Below are positions 62,401-64,000 of a stretch of DNA of 64,000 nt, piece by piece. The position numbers and the translations under genes were made by a program. Source of the DNA: Streptomyces sp. CT34 (GTDB taxonomy: Bacteria; Actinomycetota; Actinomycetes; Streptomycetales; Streptomycetaceae); assembly GCF_000805335.1 (NCBI RefSeq), contig NZ_KN708638.1, positions 93,822-157,821 of the forward strand. Direction: 5' to 3'. Under the pieces are notes generated by a model. The model ran no database searches. It had not been told where the DNA came from and worked only from the letters and a program-made list of their open reading frames with translations. The first letter of the stretch is position 1; each line of letters starts with the position of its first letter.

Positions 62401-64000
62401 ACCGGCGGACCGCGTCGAGCGCGTGCTGTGCGAGCTGTTCGCCCAGACCCTGGGGGTGCCGTCCGCCGGGGTGGAGGACGACTTCTTCGCGCTCGGCGGG
62501 CACTCACTGCTGGCGACCCGGCTCGTCGGCGCGATCCGCTCGGCGCTGGGGGTGGAGGTCAGCATCCGGACGCTGTTCGAGTCGCCGACCCCGGCGCGGC
62601 TGGCCGCCCGGATCGGGCGGGACGCCGGCACCGGGCCCGAGGCGACCACCCGGCGCCCGGTGCCGCGCCGGGCGGAACGCCCGGAACGGCCGCCGCTGTC
62701 GTCCGCGCAGCGCCGGCTGTGGTTCCTGCACCGACTCAACCCGGACAGCGCCGAGTACCACATGCCGGTCGTGCTGCGGCTGGAGGGCCGGCTGGACGTC
62801 GACGCGCTGCGCGGCGCGCTGGAGGACCTGGTGGCCCGGCACGAGGCGCTGCGCACGGTCGTCGTGGACGACGGATCCGGGCCGTACCAGCGCGTCTTGC
62901 CGGCGGCGGGCGTGGAACTGCCCGTCGAGGAGGTGGACCGCGACGGGCTGGAGGGGCGCGTCCGCGCGGAGTCCGCCCACGGGTTCGACCTCGCCGGGCG
63001 GATCCCGCTGCGGGCCCGGCTGCTGCGGGTCGCGCCGGAGGAGCACGTGCTGGTGCTGGTGATCCACCACATCGCCGGCGACGGGTGGTCGTTCGCGCCG
63101 CTGGCCCGCGACCTGGGCGCGAACTACGCCGCCCGGGTGCGCGGGAGCCGCCCGGCGCTCCCCGCGCTCTCGGTGCAGTACGCGGACTACGCACTGTGGC
63201 AGCGCGAACTGCTCGGCGACGAGTCCGATCAGGACAGCCTCGCTGCGCGGCAGTTGGCGTTCTGGAAGTCCACCCTGGACGCGTTGCCGGAGCTGACGCT
63301 GCCGCTGGACCGCCCGCGCCCGACCGAACCGAGCGGCCGCGGGGACGCCGTCCGCATCGAGCTCCCGGCGTCGGTGCACGAGCGGATCACCGCGCTCGCC
63401 GCGGCGCACGGGGCGAGCACGTTCATGGTGCTGCACGCCGCGCTGTCCGCCTGGCTGCACCGGATGGGCGCCGGGACGGACATCCCGGTGGGCACGGCGG
63501 TCGCCGGGCGCACCGACGACGCGCTGGCCGACCTCGTCGGGTTCTTCGTGAACACGCTCGTGCTGCGGGCCGACGTCTCCGGCGACCCCAGCTTCACCGA
63601 GCTGCTGCGCCGGGTGACCGAGGCGGACCTCGCCGCGCTGGAACACCAGGACCTGCCATTCGACCGGGTCGTGGAGGAGCTGGCGCCGCAACGGGTCTTG
63701 GGCCGCAACCCGCTGTTCGACGTCATGCTGACGCTGCAGAACAACGCCGCGCCGGAGCTGGAACTCCCCGGGCTCGACGTGTCCGCGATGGACGAACACG
63801 CCACCGGGACGGCGAAGTTCGACCTGTCGGTCACGCTGGCCGAGACGTTCGCCGACGACGGCACGCCGGCCGGGATCGCCGGCGACCTCGAGTACGCCAC
63901 CGACCTGTTCGACACCGACACCGCGCGGCGGTTCGCCGAGACGTTCACCCGGCTTGTCGGCGAGCTCGTCCGCGAACCGCACCGGCCGGTGCGGCGGGGC
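59495..64000 (+). CDS. Non-ribosomal peptide synthetase, 5' part (C-A-T-C...)
   Basis: The ORF is open from the ATG at 59495 through the end of the window: 1,502 codons are visible and the gene continues. Domains: condensation 1 (residues ~17-450, HHLVLDG at 147-153); adenylation (~465-955; YVVYTSGSTGRPKG at 613-626, FNFYGPTEAT around 761, NGKLDR at ~950); thiolation (DDFFALGGHSLLA, Ser1004); condensation 2 (~1050 onward; HHIAGDG at 1191-1197, GFFVNTLVLR). A first-position condensation domain implies the chain starts with an acyl donor or an upstream protein. My reading of the adenylation code is about D-A-W-G-V-V-F-V-D, which I cannot match to a known substrate. The ribosome site is weak. 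Confidence 0.93.
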   Translation, partial: MSDLGAHKARKSDVRTVRMSAAQRGVWYGQRLEPDNPMFNIAHYLDIRGDLDVALLERAFRRVLEESDALRARFVEHGDEPLQVLDRLDDWSLRVVDLRAEADPLAAAVDWMRGDLASPINPVRGLLFTVAALRLADQRFLVYQRVHHLVLDGYGASIVVARTAELYRALEAGEQPGDRFFGTLRELLAEEDEYRGSEQFAADAEFWRARLADRPVATMLTESTAPMADHCLRHSDDLPADEAVRLQAIARELGTSLPTLVVACFAAYLHRMTGDRDVVFGLPVTARRSATSRVTPGMLSNVLPLRLAVTPDVTVDELVRRASAEIREALRHQRYRAEDLRGDLGISRSAPLHGPSINVLPYDDHFDFGSHRATVHNLGVGPVDDLSCVVQRLSSGLRLDLDANPRRYSTAELGGHATRFLRVLRSVAADPGVRVGDLELLDDAERRASLPEPTAPAEPATLPELFADRVAATPDAPVLRDDAESLTAAELDARSSRLARALIHRGIGPGDTVAVVAGRTAGTITALLAVSKAGAAYLPLDPAYPTDRLAYLVADARPAVVLATADQAGLLPHGTATLPLDGPELAAELASYCGDAPGQADRVRPLRPGDPAYVVYTSGSTGRPKGVVIEHGSLANLFAQHVETVFGPAVEAAGRPLRVVHLAGTAFDAWWDAVLWLVAGHELLMLDDAVRRDPQECVDYLARERVDVLGTTPSYLRQMLDAGLLDGPHRPSVVHVGGEPVDPELWRELAGTPGLLAFNFYGPTEATVDSVIARLDAVAEPAIGTAVRGTAAYVLDAALRPVPADVPGELYLAGAGLARGYHDRPALTAERFPADPFRADGSRMYRTGDLARRRAGGALEFVGRADDQVKIRGHRVEPGELEAALAARPEVSRAAVAVRGNDDTDRRLLGYVTPSTVDTDAVRAALAARLPEYLLPQAVVALAELPLTANGKLDRDRLPEPATSGPGREPADRVERVLCELFAQTLGVPSAGVEDDFFALGGHSLLATRLVGAIRSALGVEVSIRTLFESPTPARLAARIGRDAGTGPEATTRRPVPRRAERPERPPLSSAQRRLWFLHRLNPDSAEYHMPVVLRLEGRLDVDALRGALEDLVARHEALRTVVVDDGSGPYQRVLPAAGVELPVEEVDRDGLEGRVRAESAHGFDLAGRIPLRARLLRVAPEEHVLVLVIHHIAGDGWSFAPLARDLGANYAARVRGSRPALPALSVQYADYALWQRELLGDESDQDSLAARQLAFWKSTLDALPELTLPLDRPRPTEPSGRGDAVRIELPASVHERITALAAAHGASTFMVLHAALSAWLHRMGAGTDIPVGTAVAGRTDDALADLVGFFVNTLVLRADVSGDPSFTELLRRVTEADLAALEHQDLPFDRVVEELAPQRVLGRNPLFDVMLTLQNNAAPELELPGLDVSAMDEHATGTAKFDLSVTLAETFADDGTPAGIAGDLEYATDLFDTDTARRFAETFTRLVGELVREPHRPVRRG

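Noticed and set aside
59528..62503. Very long minus-strand ORF (991 codons) opposite the NRPS
   Set aside because: It is a shadow of the NRPS: the protein has no domains and has antisense composition (Arg/Gly/Val-rich), and the opposite strand shows complete C-A-T motifs.
1..64000. tRNA, rRNA, CRISPR array or replication origin
   Set aside because: I saw no cloverleaf-like tRNA sequence, no rRNA-like segment, no regular spacer-repeat array and no DnaA-box cluster; the regular repeats found are coding or dispersed elements.

Overview
The window is about 72% GC with actinomycete codon usage. It carries an hsp18/rheA pair with the canonical Streptomyces operator, DUF2267, YCII and TetR/PadR/MarR genes, and remnants of IS701, IS5, IS630, ISL3 and IS3 transposases. 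It is best read as an accessory region of a Streptomyces or close relative.

Region 1 (about 0-15.6 kb) is a patchwork. Intact genes are a lipoprotein, two polysaccharide deacetylases, a TetR/hydrolase divergent pair, two immunity genes (barstar and SUKH), a TetR/FAD-monooxygenase pair around a perfect palindrome, and a hydrolase/HTH pair. Between them lie remnants of IS elements, a caspase-like protein, Ku and a second monooxygenase.

Region 2 (15.7-22.2 kb) is the most unusual part: a compact minus-strand operon encoding an MFS transporter, a GNAT acetyltransferase, a LuxE-like acyl-protein synthetase, and one polypeptide that fuses a LuxC-like acyl reductase to a PaaK-like adenylate-forming ligase. 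Stop/start overlaps couple the last three genes, a strong hairpin ends the operon, and a perfect 10-bp-arm palindrome lies upstream. It looks like a small-molecule acyl-activation, reduction and export pathway.

Region 3 (22.2-41 kb) is gene-poor. It has isolated genes (two methyltransferases, a GNAT, a secreted TIM-barrel-like protein, YCII, a DUF418 membrane protein, MgtC, and a PadR/membrane-protein operon) among decayed transposases and truncated genes (sigma factors, metC, response regulator, NUDIX).

Region 4 (40.8-49.8 kb) holds rheA-hsp18, two DUF2267 proteins, a broken integrase, a GNAT, a beta-helix protein, a Ser/Thr kinase with an FHA protein, and PhnA.

Region 5 (50.1-57.6 kb) is a six-gene Hyf/Hyc/complex-I-like membrane oxidoreductase operon. 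Its large subunit lacks the nickel-binding cysteines, as in energy-converting hydrogenase-related (Ehr) complexes. Three of its genes carry in-frame copies of one dispersed repeat.

Region 6 (57.7-64 kb) has a small conserved protein, IS3 and MarR remnants, a DoxX protein, and the start of a large NRPS (C-A-T-C...) that runs off the end of the window.
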